Below, one piece after another: positions 11,205 to 19,021 of a stretch of DNA of 64,000 bases. The position numbers and the translations under genes are program-made. The DNA comes from Paludibacteraceae bacterium (lineage in GTDB: Bacteria; Bacteroidota; Bacteroidia; Bacteroidales; Paludibacteraceae): the NCBI GenBank assembly GCA_905235505.1, contig CAJOMJ010000002.1, forward strand, positions 1 through 64,000, given 5' to 3'. The notes under the pieces are model-generated. The model did not search any database and was not told the DNA's origin. It saw nothing but the letters and a program-made list of their open reading frames with translations. Each line of letters starts with the position of its first letter. The stretch's first letter is position 1.

Positions 11205-11936
11205 ATGAAAGACATTTGGAAATATCTGATTATCGGCTGCTCTATCATTGTCAGCGTAATCGTTCTCTCGTTTGCAATCACCTATTACGGGCGCGCAAAA
11301 GACACTATCGCAGTTACAGGTCTCGGTGAAACCACTTTCACCTCCGACTTGATTGTATGGCAGGGGAATATCACGGTTGACTCCTCCGACAAACTCGCAG
11401 GCTACAAACAGATTGAGGCAAACCAGAAGAAGGTCGCCACTTACCTCGAACAAAACGGTATCTCCGTCTCCGAAGTCAAATGGTCGTTTGTTAACTCCAG
11501 TAAGAACTTCAACTCTGTTTACAACGACAACGGTAATTATGTCGGTTCACGCTTCGTAGGTTACAACTTCTCGCAGTCATTTACTGTCACCTCCAAGAAT
11601 GTGGACAATGTAGAGCGTGTCTCACGCGAGATTTCTGCACTTATCTCACAGAATGTGGACATCGATTCCTACACACCCGAGTATTACTACACCAAACTCG
11701 AGGACCTCAAACTCGACCTCATTCAGAAGGCATCGAAAGATGCTCGCGCTCGTGCTGTCAACATCGTTGACAATGCTGGCGCAAGTCTCGGCAAAGCCAC
11801 TTCGGCTCGTATGGGCGTCTTCCAGATTACTTCTGCCACCGGCGACGAAGAGTATAGTTATGGCGGCACTTTCAATACCTCATCCAAAGAGAAGAAAGCC
11901 CGCATCACCGTAAGAATGGAGTATCGCCTCAAATAA
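11205..11936 (+). CDS. SIMPL (DUF541) domain protein
   Basis: A 243-residue protein with one N-terminal membrane anchor (about residues 5-27, IIGCSIIVSVIVLSFAI) and then a SIMPL/DUF541 domain covering most of the rest. Typical features are the early ITVTGLGETTFTSDLIVW-like strand, the helix DLKLDLIQKASKDARARA and the closing ARITVRMEYRLK strand. SIMPL proteins are envelope-facing; their molecular role is poorly defined, and some are linked to stress or outer-membrane maintenance. The gene stands alone with its own promoter and is followed by two copies of a palindromic repeat. The start is the ATG just after the predicted leader. Confidence 0.85.
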   Translation: MKDIWKYLIIGCSIIVSVIVLSFAITYYGRAKDTIAVTGLGETTFTSDLIVWQGNITVDSSDKLAGYKQIEANQKKVATYLEQNGISVSEVKWSFVNSSKNFNSVYNDNGNYVGSRFVGYNFSQSFTVTSKNVDNVERVSREISALISQNVDIDSYTPEYYYTKLEDLKLDLIQKASKDARARAVNIVDNAGASLGKATSARMGVFQITSATGDEEYSYGGTFNTSSKEKKARITVRMEYRLK

Positions 11937-11943
11937 CTCCCCA

Positions 11944-12022
11944 CATCGTAGAGATGTGACATTGTCACGTCTCTATTTATTTTCACCCATCGTAGAGACG
12001 CGACACTGTCACGTCTCTATTT
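11944..12022. repeat. Two tandem copies of a dispersed palindromic repeat
   Basis: Two copies of a ~35-bp element (11944-11978 and 11988-12022) stand 44 bp apart. Each begins CATCGTAGAGA and contains an inverted repeat of the form GAGACGYGACA/TGTCACGTCTC. Further copies occur at 24439-24470 and 42401-42432, all between genes. The copies differ at a few bases but keep the pairing. After the SIMPL gene they could act as a terminator-like hairpin. Confidence 0.8.
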
Positions 12023-12150
12023 GTATCCCTCATACATTTATACGCGCCCCCTCTCTCACCCCATGCCCCCGCCATGCTATCATCATGCTAACTCTATGCT
12101 CTCTCTCCGCCGACTTTTTGTCCTCTTTTTGCCCTCTCTTCAATCTCCGT
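12023..12150. other. Pyrimidine-rich intergenic stretch
   Basis: No gene was found here. The top strand is very C/T-rich. Around 12073-12120 it carries repeated ATGCTA words ending in GCCGACTTTTT, which resembles a stretch at 26899-26935. Its function is unknown. Confidence 0.35.
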
Positions 12151-12181
12151 TTGCATATTCCGAAATTATTCATTACTTTTG
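12151..12181 (+). promoter_or_regulatory. Promoter for the AMP nucleosidase gene
   Basis: TTG at 12151-12153, a 20-base spacer, then TACTTTTG at 12174-12181. The start codon is at 12213. Confidence 0.65.
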
Positions 12182-12212
12182 CAGGCACTAATCATCAATA
12201 CCTGTCTAAACT

Positions 12213-12995
12213 ATGGTACTTAAAGACAAAGGAGAAATCATACGCAACTGGCTTCCACGCTACACCAAGCGCCCGTTGGAGGATTTTACCGACTATATCC
12301 TGCTTACCAATTTCAACCATTATGTCGAGTTGTTTGCAGAGCGATACAATGTGCCCGTAGTAGGAAGGGAAGGCAGTATGCCCAATGCCTCTGCCGATGG
12401 TATTACCATAATCAACTTCGGCATCGGCAGTCCTAATGCAGCACTCATCATGGACCTGTTGCAGGCCATCTCCCCGAAGGCTGTCCTGTTCTTGGGCAAA
12501 TGTGGCGGACTCCGTGCCAAGCACAACAAAGTAGGTGACTATATTCTCCCTTCCGCTGCCATTCGTGGTGAAGGTACCAGCAACGACTATTTCCCCCTCG
12601 AAATACCCGCCTTGCCTGCCTTCAGCCTGCTACGTGCCGCATCCACCAGTATCCGTGACATCGGCCGTGACTATTGGACAGGCACCGTCTATACCACCAA
12701 CCGCCGTGTCTGGGAGCACGATGAGGCTTTCCGTATCAAACTCAAAACCAGTCGTGCCTATGCTGTCGATATGGAGTCGGCTACACTCTTCACCGTGGCT
12801 TTCCACAACAATATACCCCTCGGCGCAGTCCTCCTTGTCAGTGATATGCCCCTTCTGCCTGACGGAATAAAGACCGATGAGATGGATCGGCAGACCACTG
12901 CCAACTATGCCGCCGAACATCTCGACATAGGCATACGTACCCTGCATATCATTCGCGAACACACCATTACCCTCAAGCACTTGCGTTTCGACTAA
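12213..12995 (+). CDS. amn: AMP nucleosidase (short Bacteroidetes form)
   Basis: A 260-residue cytoplasmic enzyme of the nucleoside phosphorylase fold. AMP nucleosidase hydrolyses AMP to adenine and ribose 5-phosphate, adjusting the adenylate pool. Visible motifs are the phosphate/ribose loop NFGIGSPNAAL, LGKCGGLR, and the purine-binding signature AVDMESATLF with the conserved Asp-x-Glu. It lacks the long N-terminal regulatory domain of the E. coli enzyme, as is usual in Bacteroidetes. It has its own promoter; holA follows 13 bases later and is probably co-transcribed. A related nucleoside phosphorylase activity cannot be excluded from motifs alone. Confidence 0.85.
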   Translation: MVLKDKGEIIRNWLPRYTKRPLEDFTDYILLTNFNHYVELFAERYNVPVVGREGSMPNASADGITIINFGIGSPNAALIMDLLQAISPKAVLFLGKCGGLRAKHNKVGDYILPSAAIRGEGTSNDYFPLEIPALPAFSLLRAASTSIRDIGRDYWTGTVYTTNRRVWEHDEAFRIKLKTSRAYAVDMESATLFTVAFHNNIPLGAVLLVSDMPLLPDGIKTDEMDRQTTANYAAEHLDIGIRTLHIIREHTITLKHLRFD

Positions 12996-13008
12996 TCATA
13001 TACCGCTA

Positions 13009-14034
13009 ATGCTGACTTATAACGACATAATGCTCTCTCTCCGCAAAGGTCAATATGCACCTTTGTATTTTCTCTATGGCGAAGAACCTTATTATATCGA
13101 CAAGGTCTCCGACTATATAGAGGAGCATGCACTCGATGATATGGCGCGTGAGTTCGATCAGACCATAGTCTATGGCAAAGACTATGAGCGCGACTTGGGG
13201 CCTGTCATCTCTGCCGCACGGCGCTTCCCTATGATGGGCAGGCAGGTCATCATTGTCAAGGAGGCGCAGAACATAAAGAAGTGGGAACCGCTTGAGTTAT
13301 ATCTCAGGCAACCTATGCAAACCACCATCCTCGTCTTCTGCTATAAATACGGCAAACCCGACAAACGCCTTAAAGTGTTCAAAGACTTCGAGAAGCAGGG
13401 TGGGGTAATGATGGAGAGTAATCCTCTGCGCGACAATCAAATGCAGAAGTGGGTGCTTGACTATATCAAAGAATTGTCCGTTGAGAGGAATATCAGCCTC
13501 TCTATAGACATCAAAGCCGCAATGTTGCTTGTTGACAGCCTCGGTAACGACCTCACCAAGATAGTCGGTGAACTCGACAAACTTGTCATCGGTATGCCTG
13601 CCGGCACAAAGGTTATTACTCCCGAACTCATCGAGCGCAATATCGGAATAAGCAAGGACTTTAATGTCTTCGAACTCCAGAATGCCCTCCGTGAAGGAGA
13701 TGTACTCAAGGCCAACCGCATTGTCAGATACTTCTCTCAGTCTAAGCAACATCCTATACAAAAAGAACTTATCTCCGTCTTTACTTGGTTTCAGAACATC
13801 CTCTTGTATCACTATCTCCCTGACAAGTCCGAGCCGTCTGTGGCTAAAGCACTCGGTATTCACCCCTTCTTTGTCAAAGACTACGCCGCCGCCGCAAGGC
13901 GGTTCTCTGCAGGCAAGGCTTTCCGCATCATAGGATATATCCGTGAAACCGATGCCCGCTCAAAAGGAATAAATAACCCTTCTGCCGACGACCTCGCTCT
14001 ATGGCAGGAACTGATATATAAAATCCTTCACTGA
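13009..14034 (+). CDS. holA: DNA polymerase III subunit delta
   Basis: A 341-residue protein of normal length for the delta subunit of the clamp loader, which opens the beta clamp during loading onto DNA. It starts with the family pattern LYFLYGEEPYYIDKVSDYI. It also shows FDQTIVYGKD, the ARRFPMMGRQVIIVKEAQ segment of the AAA+ domain, the middle segment GNDLTKIVGELDKL, and the C-terminal collar helices ending LALWQELIYKIL. The N-terminal ATP site is degenerate, as in all delta subunits. It sits 13 bases after amn and 9 bases before a small lipoprotein gene. Confidence 0.92.
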   Translation: MLTYNDIMLSLRKGQYAPLYFLYGEEPYYIDKVSDYIEEHALDDMAREFDQTIVYGKDYERDLGPVISAARRFPMMGRQVIIVKEAQNIKKWEPLELYLRQPMQTTILVFCYKYGKPDKRLKVFKDFEKQGGVMMESNPLRDNQMQKWVLDYIKELSVERNISLSIDIKAAMLLVDSLGNDLTKIVGELDKLVIGMPAGTKVITPELIERNIGISKDFNVFELQNALREGDVLKANRIVRYFSQSKQHPIQKELISVFTWFQNILLYHYLPDKSEPSVAKALGIHPFFVKDYAAAARRFSAGKAFRIIGYIRETDARSKGINNPSADDLALWQELIYKILH

Positions 14035-14043
14035 TTTACTAAT

Positions 14044-14610
14044 ATGAAAACAAATACCTTCCTGAGATTTACTCTCTTATTCTCCATTGTTTGCTGCCTC
14101 TTTGCATGCAACAATCGTAACGATGACCCGAAAGAATCCGAACCGACGTTTGAAGACCGTTTGTGCCATAAGTGGGAGTGCTGGCAGATACAGACTGGCA
14201 ATGCTGTTAATCCCATAGACTCCGCCACTACCTACGTCACTTTCCTCCGTGACGGCAAACTGCTGTTCGAGAATGTAGAGATGAGCGAAGTGCAGATCTA
14301 CAGTTGGCAGAAACTTACCGAGAGCGAGATTGTTACGCGGTTTCCCGTTCCTGTCGGTGACCTTGGAGAACTCAACGAGATGTTGTCAACTTTCGGTATA
14401 GATGAACTGTCATTTGTGGATACTGTCAGTGTCAATGCGATAATCAAAGAGTTAACCGACACCACCCTTGTCCTTCTTGGTAATATCGAACTCGGCACTA
14501 TCCTCACCCAGTCTGCTATCGACCGTCTTAGCAAGTCCGAACTCACACAAGGCATCCTCCTCATCAAAATGCAATACCAACTCTACATGCGCAAATCAGA
14601 GAAAGAATAA
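14044..14610 (+). CDS. Small lipoprotein, lipocalin-like
   Basis: 188 residues with a clear lipoprotein signal peptide (MKTNTFLRFTLLFSIVCC) and the lipobox LFAC, giving a mature Cys at about residue 21. The mature part begins with CNNRNDDPK and has an early Trp-rich segment (HKWECWQIQTG) and alternating beta-strand patterns. This resembles the lipocalin-like domains of many Bacteroidetes lipoproteins. No catalytic motif is visible. It lies 9 bases after holA, so it may be read through from it. Function unknown. Confidence 0.75.
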   Translation: MKTNTFLRFTLLFSIVCCLFACNNRNDDPKESEPTFEDRLCHKWECWQIQTGNAVNPIDSATTYVTFLRDGKLLFENVEMSEVQIYSWQKLTESEIVTRFPVPVGDLGELNEMLSTFGIDELSFVDTVSVNAIIKELTDTTLVLLGNIELGTILTQSAIDRLSKSELTQGILLIKMQYQLYMRKSEKE

Positions 14611-14667
14611 TCAGTATTGCCTCTACGCTGTTATAGTCTGGCACGATAATTGCCTTACCTGTGACGT

Positions 14668-16290
14668 ATGCAGCGTATTCTCATCTTCATAATATTATTG
14701 TTGTCGGTAAACATTGTCGTTGCAGCAAGGCGTGACAAAGAGCGGCAACCGCAGAAGATACTCTATAGCATTGGCGGAGTGGAGTTCTCCCTCGTGCGTG
14801 TCTCCGAAGGAGTGTTCCGAATGGGGGGCACACGCGAACAGCGTAGCGACCTGCTTAGCACCGACAAACCTGTGCACGATGTCTTGCTTGACACCTATTA
14901 TATCGGGGAAACCGAGGTCACGCGCCAACTCTGGAAAGCGGTGATGGGCGATACTCTCACTGCAGGCAATGATTGGCTTGCTGACAACCTCCCTCAGGAA
15001 TGGGTCTCTTGGTACGATTGTCAGGAGTTTATATCAAGGCTCGATAGTCTCACCGGTGTCCGTTTCCGCCTGCCTACCGAGGCTGAATGGGAATATGCGG
15101 CTCGTGGAGGGCAACTCTCCAAGCAGTATATGTATGCCGGCTCCAACGAGATAGACAGTGTAGGGTGGGTCTATCGCAATAGTGGCAGTCGCACTCACTC
15201 TGTTGCCTCCAAACGCCCTAACGAACTTGGTATATACGATATGACCGGCAATGTCTGGGAGTGGTGTTCCGACCGTTTCAGTCTCTACGGTGACACCCTC
15301 CAAATCAATCCGCAAGGTGCAGAAGAAGGCGATATGCGTGTAGTCCGTGGCGGCAGTTGGGATAATGCCGTAGCTAACGTGCACCTTTCCGTGCGTCAGA
15401 GCCGTGACCCGCAATATACCTTCTATGACTGCGGATTCCGCCTTGCCATGTCTGAAGAAAAACAACCTGTGCCCGAAGTCCTGCCCGAAGATAAACGTGT
15501 GCATGTCAAAGGGCAGAACATTCGTCTCAAACTTGTTACCGGCGATAGTATCGCACCTTATTATATAGCAGACTCCGAGGTCACTCAGTCTTTGTGGCGT
15601 AGTATCATGCATGTGAATCCGAGTCACAAGAAACGTGGCAGGTTCCCCGTCGAGAGTGTCTCGTGGACTGATTGCCGCCTGTTTATCGCTGAACTGAACA
15701 AAATCACTGGTATGCGCTTCCGCCTGCCCACTGCTGCCGAATGGAAATATGCCGCCCAGGGAGGGCAACATAGCGTCCTCTATGAGCGTATAGACGGCAA
15801 GTTCGACTCTCTTACCGTTGCTGCCAATCGGCCGAAGTATGAGTCGGCAGGCAAAAGAAAAGCCAAAAGCAAGGCTAACCAATATCTTGGCTTGATTGCC
15901 ATACCTGTTCCTTTTACTTATGTCGTACTCTCTCCCGTCTTGCCTGAATACGATGATGCCATCCTCTATGATTACAAGATGGAGTCGCGCGATACCGTTG
16001 CCTATGTCTTCGCAGGTGCTGATGTGGCGGACAAAGTGGCTTGGCACTACGGTAACAGCAAGTCACGCGAGCACCGTGTCAAAGCCAAGCGCCCTAACGA
16101 ACTCGGACTCTATGACATGAGTGGTAATGTTGCTGAGTGGACACAGCAGCAAACCGTAAACGGAGGCAGTTGGTTGGAGCACGAAGATCATTGCCGAAGT
16201 GTCGATTCCAAACCCCTGAATCCAACTACAAGCACTCCCTACATCGGACTCCGCCTTGTACTTGACCCGCAGGAAGACAAAAAGAAATAA
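14668..16290 (+). CDS. Exported protein with two FGE-sulfatase (SUMF1) domains
   Basis: 540 residues: an N-terminal signal sequence (MQRILIFIILLLSVNIVVA), then two formylglycine-generating-enzyme-like modules, about residues 35-265 and 290-535. Module one has the complete signature set: GGVEFSLVRVSEGVFRMGG, YYIGETEVTRQLW, RFRLPTEAEWEYAARGG, YDMTGNVWEWCSDRF, VRGGSWDNA and CGFRLAM. Module two repeats it in degraded form (YYIADSEVTQSLWRSIM, RLPTAAEWKYAAQGG, GNVAEWTQQQ, NGGSWL, IGLRLV) and carries an insertion of about 70 residues. True sulfatase-activating enzymes have one module with paired active-site Cys; this tandem form is more likely a carbohydrate- or protein-binding envelope scaffold. 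No sulfatase gene is nearby. GldK/GldJ-type gliding proteins share the fold, but no lipobox is present. Confidence 0.8.
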   Translation: MQRILIFIILLLSVNIVVAARRDKERQPQKILYSIGGVEFSLVRVSEGVFRMGGTREQRSDLLSTDKPVHDVLLDTYYIGETEVTRQLWKAVMGDTLTAGNDWLADNLPQEWVSWYDCQEFISRLDSLTGVRFRLPTEAEWEYAARGGQLSKQYMYAGSNEIDSVGWVYRNSGSRTHSVASKRPNELGIYDMTGNVWEWCSDRFSLYGDTLQINPQGAEEGDMRVVRGGSWDNAVANVHLSVRQSRDPQYTFYDCGFRLAMSEEKQPVPEVLPEDKRVHVKGQNIRLKLVTGDSIAPYYIADSEVTQSLWRSIMHVNPSHKKRGRFPVESVSWTDCRLFIAELNKITGMRFRLPTAAEWKYAAQGGQHSVLYERIDGKFDSLTVAANRPKYESAGKRKAKSKANQYLGLIAIPVPFTYVVLSPVLPEYDDAILYDYKMESRDTVAYVFAGADVADKVAWHYGNSKSREHRVKAKRPNELGLYDMSGNVAEWTQQQTVNGGSWLEHEDHCRSVDSKPLNPTTSTPYIGLRLVLDPQEDKKK

Positions 16291-16304
16291 TTCTCACTTT
16301 TTGC

Positions 16305-16335
16305 TTGCATATATAATAAACTTGCACTACCTTTG
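16305..16335 (+). promoter_or_regulatory. Promoter of the metK riboswitch transcript
   Basis: TTG at 16305-16307, a 20-base spacer, then TACCTTTG at 16328-16335. The transcript would start about 60 bases before the SAM-II aptamer. A small hairpin (TGTGG/CCACA) around 16360-16375 lies in between. Confidence 0.65.
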
Positions 16336-16403
16336 CAGCCGCAAATAAAGATTGAAGGTCTGTGGTCTCACCACATAACCTCGATTGCATAATATACTAA
16401 TAC

Positions 16404-16452
16404 GAAGAGGATAGATTTGACTGCTTGCAACCTCTCTAAAAAATGCTAAAAC
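16404..16452 (+). promoter_or_regulatory. SAM-II riboswitch aptamer upstream of metK
   Basis: The SAM-II core reads in order: stem strand AGAGG, then GATTTG, GCTTGCA, stem strand CCTCT, TAAAAAA, and TGCTAAAA (about 16406-16450). GATTTG, GCTTGCA and GCTAAAA match the conserved SAM-II (SAM_alpha) elements seen upstream of alphaproteobacterial metA. It precedes the gene for the enzyme that makes S-adenosylmethionine, as expected for feedback control. An intrinsic terminator follows directly. The assignment is by motif reading; a covariance-model scan was not run. Confidence 0.85.
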
Positions 16453-16461
16453 GATATTGTT

Positions 16462-16498
16462 GTCGTGACCATACAAGCAGTTGGGTCGCGACTTTTTT
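16462..16498 (+). terminator. Riboswitch-controlled terminator (metK leader)
   Basis: A 9-bp stem (GTCGTGACC at 16462-16470 with GGTCGCGAC at 16484-16492, one G-T pair) is followed by six T. The loop contains CAAGCAGT (16474-16481), an exact complement of ACTGCTTG inside the aptamer (16420-16427). That suggests a direct antiterminator pairing when SAM is absent. Confidence 0.8.
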
Positions 16499-16568
16499 AT
16501 TAACCATTCGAAGACTAATTATATAATCTTCTACACGGACTCTGTCCGCCCTAATTCTAAAATCAACT

Positions 16569-17813
16569 ATGGCTTACTTATTCACTTCCGAAAGTGTTTC
16601 CGAAGGTCATCCCGACAAAGTGGCTGACCAAATCTCCGACGCCGTTCTCGACCAGTTCCTCGCTCTCGACCCTGACTCCCACGTTGCTTGCGAAACCCTC
16701 GTCACTACTGGGCAAGTCGTTGTTGCAGGCGAAGTGCGAAGCAATATCAATGTCAATGTACAGGATGTTGTTCGCAAGACAATCAACCGTATTGGTTATA
16801 CTAAATCTGCTTATATGTTCGATGGTAACTCCTGCGGTATCTTCACTGCTCTCCATGAGCAGTCGCAAGACATCAATCAGGGTGTCTCTCGTGGAGACAA
16901 ACTCTCGCAGGGAGCAGGCGATCAGGGTATGATGTTCGGATATGCTACCGCTGAAACCGACAACTACATGCCCCTCACTCTTGACCTCGCCCATACTCTT
17001 GTCTATGCCCTTGCACGTATTCGCAAAGAGGGCAGACAGATGCAGTATCTCCGCCCTGATGCCAAGTCGCAGGTTACTATTGAGTACAACGATGACGGCG
17101 AACCCGTGCGCATTGACACTATCGTCGTCTCCACCCAGCATGACCCTGATGTCACCCAGGAGCAGATACGTGAGGATGTAATCAATATCCTCCTCCCGCG
17201 TGTTGCTACCCGTGACAGCCGCTATGCTGCACTCCTCAATGCCAAAGACTACAATCTGCTCGTCAATCCTACCGGTAACTTCGTCATCGGGGGCCCTCAT
17301 GGTGATACAGGTCTCACCGGCCGTAAGATTATCGTTGACACCTATGGTGGTCGTGGCGCTCACGGCGGCGGTGCCTTCTCAGGCAAAGACCCGAGCAAAG
17401 TTGACCGCTCTGCCGCTTATGCCGCACGTTATATTGCTAAAAACCTCGTTGCTGCCGGTGTGGCACGTGAGGTACTCGTGCAACTCAGCTATGCCATCGG
17501 TGTGGCTGAACCCGTCTCTGTCTATGTAAATACTTATGGCACAGCCAAAGTCAATCTCACCGACAATCAGATAGCAGACCGGATTACCCGCCTCTTCGAC
17601 CTTCGCCCGGGGGCTATTGAGCAGACCCTGCATCTCCGCCAGCCTATCTATGAGGAGACTGCCTCCTATGGGCACATGGGACGTACCCCCCAAGTAGTTG
17701 AGAAGACTTTCATCGACGGCAACGGCAACACTATAACCCGGCAAGTAGAACTCTTCACTTGGGAGAAACTCGACCGCGTAGAGCGGATAAAAACTGAATT
17801 TGGTCTCAAATAG
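16569..17813 (+). CDS. metK: S-adenosylmethionine synthetase
   Basis: 414 residues. It forms S-adenosylmethionine from methionine and ATP in the cytoplasm. The family signatures are intact: [18 protein letters not shown] at the N terminus (ATP/Mg site), the [12 protein letters not shown] signature, [13 protein letters not shown], and the P-loop-like [17 protein letters not shown]. It is slightly longer than the ~385-residue E. coli enzyme, as is common in Bacteroidetes. The 5' leader carries a SAM-II riboswitch and a terminator, so transcription should stop when SAM is plentiful. It is probably monocistronic, since the next gene has its own promoter. Confidence 0.96.
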   Translation: MAYLFTSESVSEGHPDKVADQISDAVLDQFLALDPDSHVACETLVTTGQVVVAGEVRSNINVNVQDVVRKTINRIGYTKSAYMFDGNSCGIFTALHEQSQDINQGVSRGDKLSQGAGDQGMMFGYATAETDNYMPLTLDLAHTLVYALARIRKEGRQMQYLRPDAKSQVTIEYNDDGEPVRIDTIVVSTQHDPDVTQEQIREDVINILLPRVATRDSRYAALLNAKDYNLLVNPTGNFVIGGPHGDTGLTGRKIIVDTYGGRGAHGGGAFSGKDPSKVDRSAAYAARYIAKNLVAAGVAREVLVQLSYAIGVAEPVSVYVNTYGTAKVNLTDNQIADRITRLFDLRPGAIEQTLHLRQPIYEETASYGHMGRTPQVVEKTFIDGNGNTITRQVELFTWEKLDRVERIKTEFGLK

Positions 17814-17845
17814 TTTTTCTTACTATAAACTTTCTTCTTTTTAAT

Positions 17846-17903
17846 ATTCCTCTGAAATAAGCCGATAAACATTTGCAAGTTTCAGAGGAATGTTGTATCT
17901 TTG
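17846..17903 (+). promoter_or_regulatory. aqpZ promoter with a 12-bp inverted repeat around the -33 box
   Basis: The promoter is TTG (17873-17875), a 20-base spacer and TATCTTTG (17896-17903). A perfect 12-bp inverted repeat (ATTCCTCTGAAA at 17846-17857, complement at 17880-17891) flanks the -33 box. One arm lies within the -33/-7 spacer. This could be an operator, or a hairpin ending metK transcripts, although no T-run follows it. Confidence 0.65.
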
Positions 17904-17963
17904 CAGTGTTGAAACAGAAACAATTTTTAACAACATAACAATAAACAAAAAAACAAAACAGTT

Positions 17964-18683
17964 ATGAAGATTACAAACAAACTTCTGGCCGAGTGTCTTG
18001 GTACATTCTGGCTTGTCTTCGGCGGTTGCGGTACAGCAATCTTTGCCGGTGGTAGTGTAGGTTTCCTCGGCGTTGCTCTCGCCTTTGGTCTTACAGTTGT
18101 TACTATGGCTTATGCCATCGGGCACATCTCAGGTGCTCACCTGAATCCTGCCGTTTCTCTTGGCGTATTCTGCAACGGTCGTATGACTTGGAAAGAGATG
18201 CTTCTCTACTGGTGCGCACAAATCATTGGTGCTATCATTGCAGCTGCTGTACTCTTTGGTCTTGTTAAGGCTGCAGGTATGGAGGTCGGCACTTTTGCCG
18301 CTAATGGTTATGGTGAGTTCTTCGAAGGTGCTGCAGGTTATCAGCAGATCAGCTGCGGTGGCGCATTTGTTATTGAGGCAGTCCTTACCTTCGTCTTCCT
18401 CATGGTTATTCTCGGTGCTACCGACGACAAACATGCCAACGGCAAGTTCGCAGGTCTCGCTATCGGTCTCTGCCTTACACTGATTCACCTTATCAGTATT
18501 CCTCTGACCAACACCTCCGTTAACCCCGCACGCAGTATCTCGCAGGCCATCTTCTCTGAAAATGCACTTGCTCTGCCCCAACTCTGGCTCTTCATCGTTG
18601 CTCCTCTCGTAGGTGCTGCCCTCGCAGGTTTCGCTTACAAAGGCATCACTTGCACTTGCTGCTGCAAGAAAGAAGCCAAATAA
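17964..18683 (+). CDS. aqpZ: Aquaporin Z-type water channel
   Basis: 239 residues with six membrane helices. Both NPA boxes of the major intrinsic protein family are present (SGAHLNPAVSLG in the first half, TNTSVNPARS in the second), as is the early AECLGTFWLVFGGCG segment. The context around the second NPA (NPARS) and the AqpZ-like length suggest a water channel rather than a glycerol facilitator. The C-terminal tail is unusual: it ends CTCCCKKEAK, with four Cys within five residues on the predicted cytoplasmic side. It is a single gene with its own promoter and terminator. Confidence 0.92.
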   Translation: MKITNKLLAECLGTFWLVFGGCGTAIFAGGSVGFLGVALAFGLTVVTMAYAIGHISGAHLNPAVSLGVFCNGRMTWKEMLLYWCAQIIGAIIAAAVLFGLVKAAGMEVGTFAANGYGEFFEGAAGYQQISCGGAFVIEAVLTFVFLMVILGATDDKHANGKFAGLAIGLCLTLIHLISIPLTNTSVNPARSISQAIFSENALALPQLWLFIVAPLVGAALAGFAYKGITCTCCCKKEAK

Positions 18684-18738
18684 ATCAGAGCGTATAAGAT
18701 ACTATAATATCGGCATATTATATCCGATATCTAATATA

Positions 18739-18771
18739 AAAGACCGCTTCATGCAGAGTGAAGCGGTCTTT
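18739..18771 (+). terminator. Intrinsic terminator after aqpZ
   Basis: A perfect 13-bp stem (AAAGACCGCTTCA at 18739-18751 and its complement at 18759-18771) with a 7-base loop, 55 bases after the stop. The rest of the gap up to 18960 shows nothing recognisable. Confidence 0.85.
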
Positions 18772-18963
18772 GTATCCCTATATCCCATACTGCTCTCACA
18801 ATCATCACCTCCCTTTCAATAAAACTTCTCGATATATCGATTTCCCGGAATATCGAACTTCTCAATCTTACATCAACAACTCTGATGTGTGGAAATAATA
18901 ACCATGTGAATCAGTGTGTTTTGATAATAAAATTGCAGCAGATGTCTTTTTGTCGGAATATGT

Positions 18964-18994
18964 TTGCATAATGTTAAAAAATATATTACCTTTG
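18964..18994 (+). promoter_or_regulatory. Promoter of the lipoprotein / kinase-AAA operon
   Basis: TTG at 18964-18966, a 20-base spacer, and TACCTTTG at 18987-18994. It lies 27 bases before the chosen ATG at 19022 and rules out upstream in-frame starts, which would fall at or before it. Confidence 0.7.
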
Positions 18995-19021
18995 CACCTG
19001 CTTAATGTAAACTACCGCATC

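Noticed and set aside
17846..17891. Invertible (phase-variable) promoter upstream of aqpZ
   Set aside because: The inverted repeats are only 22 bases apart and enclose the -33 but not the -7 box; no invertase is nearby. An operator or hairpin is more likely.
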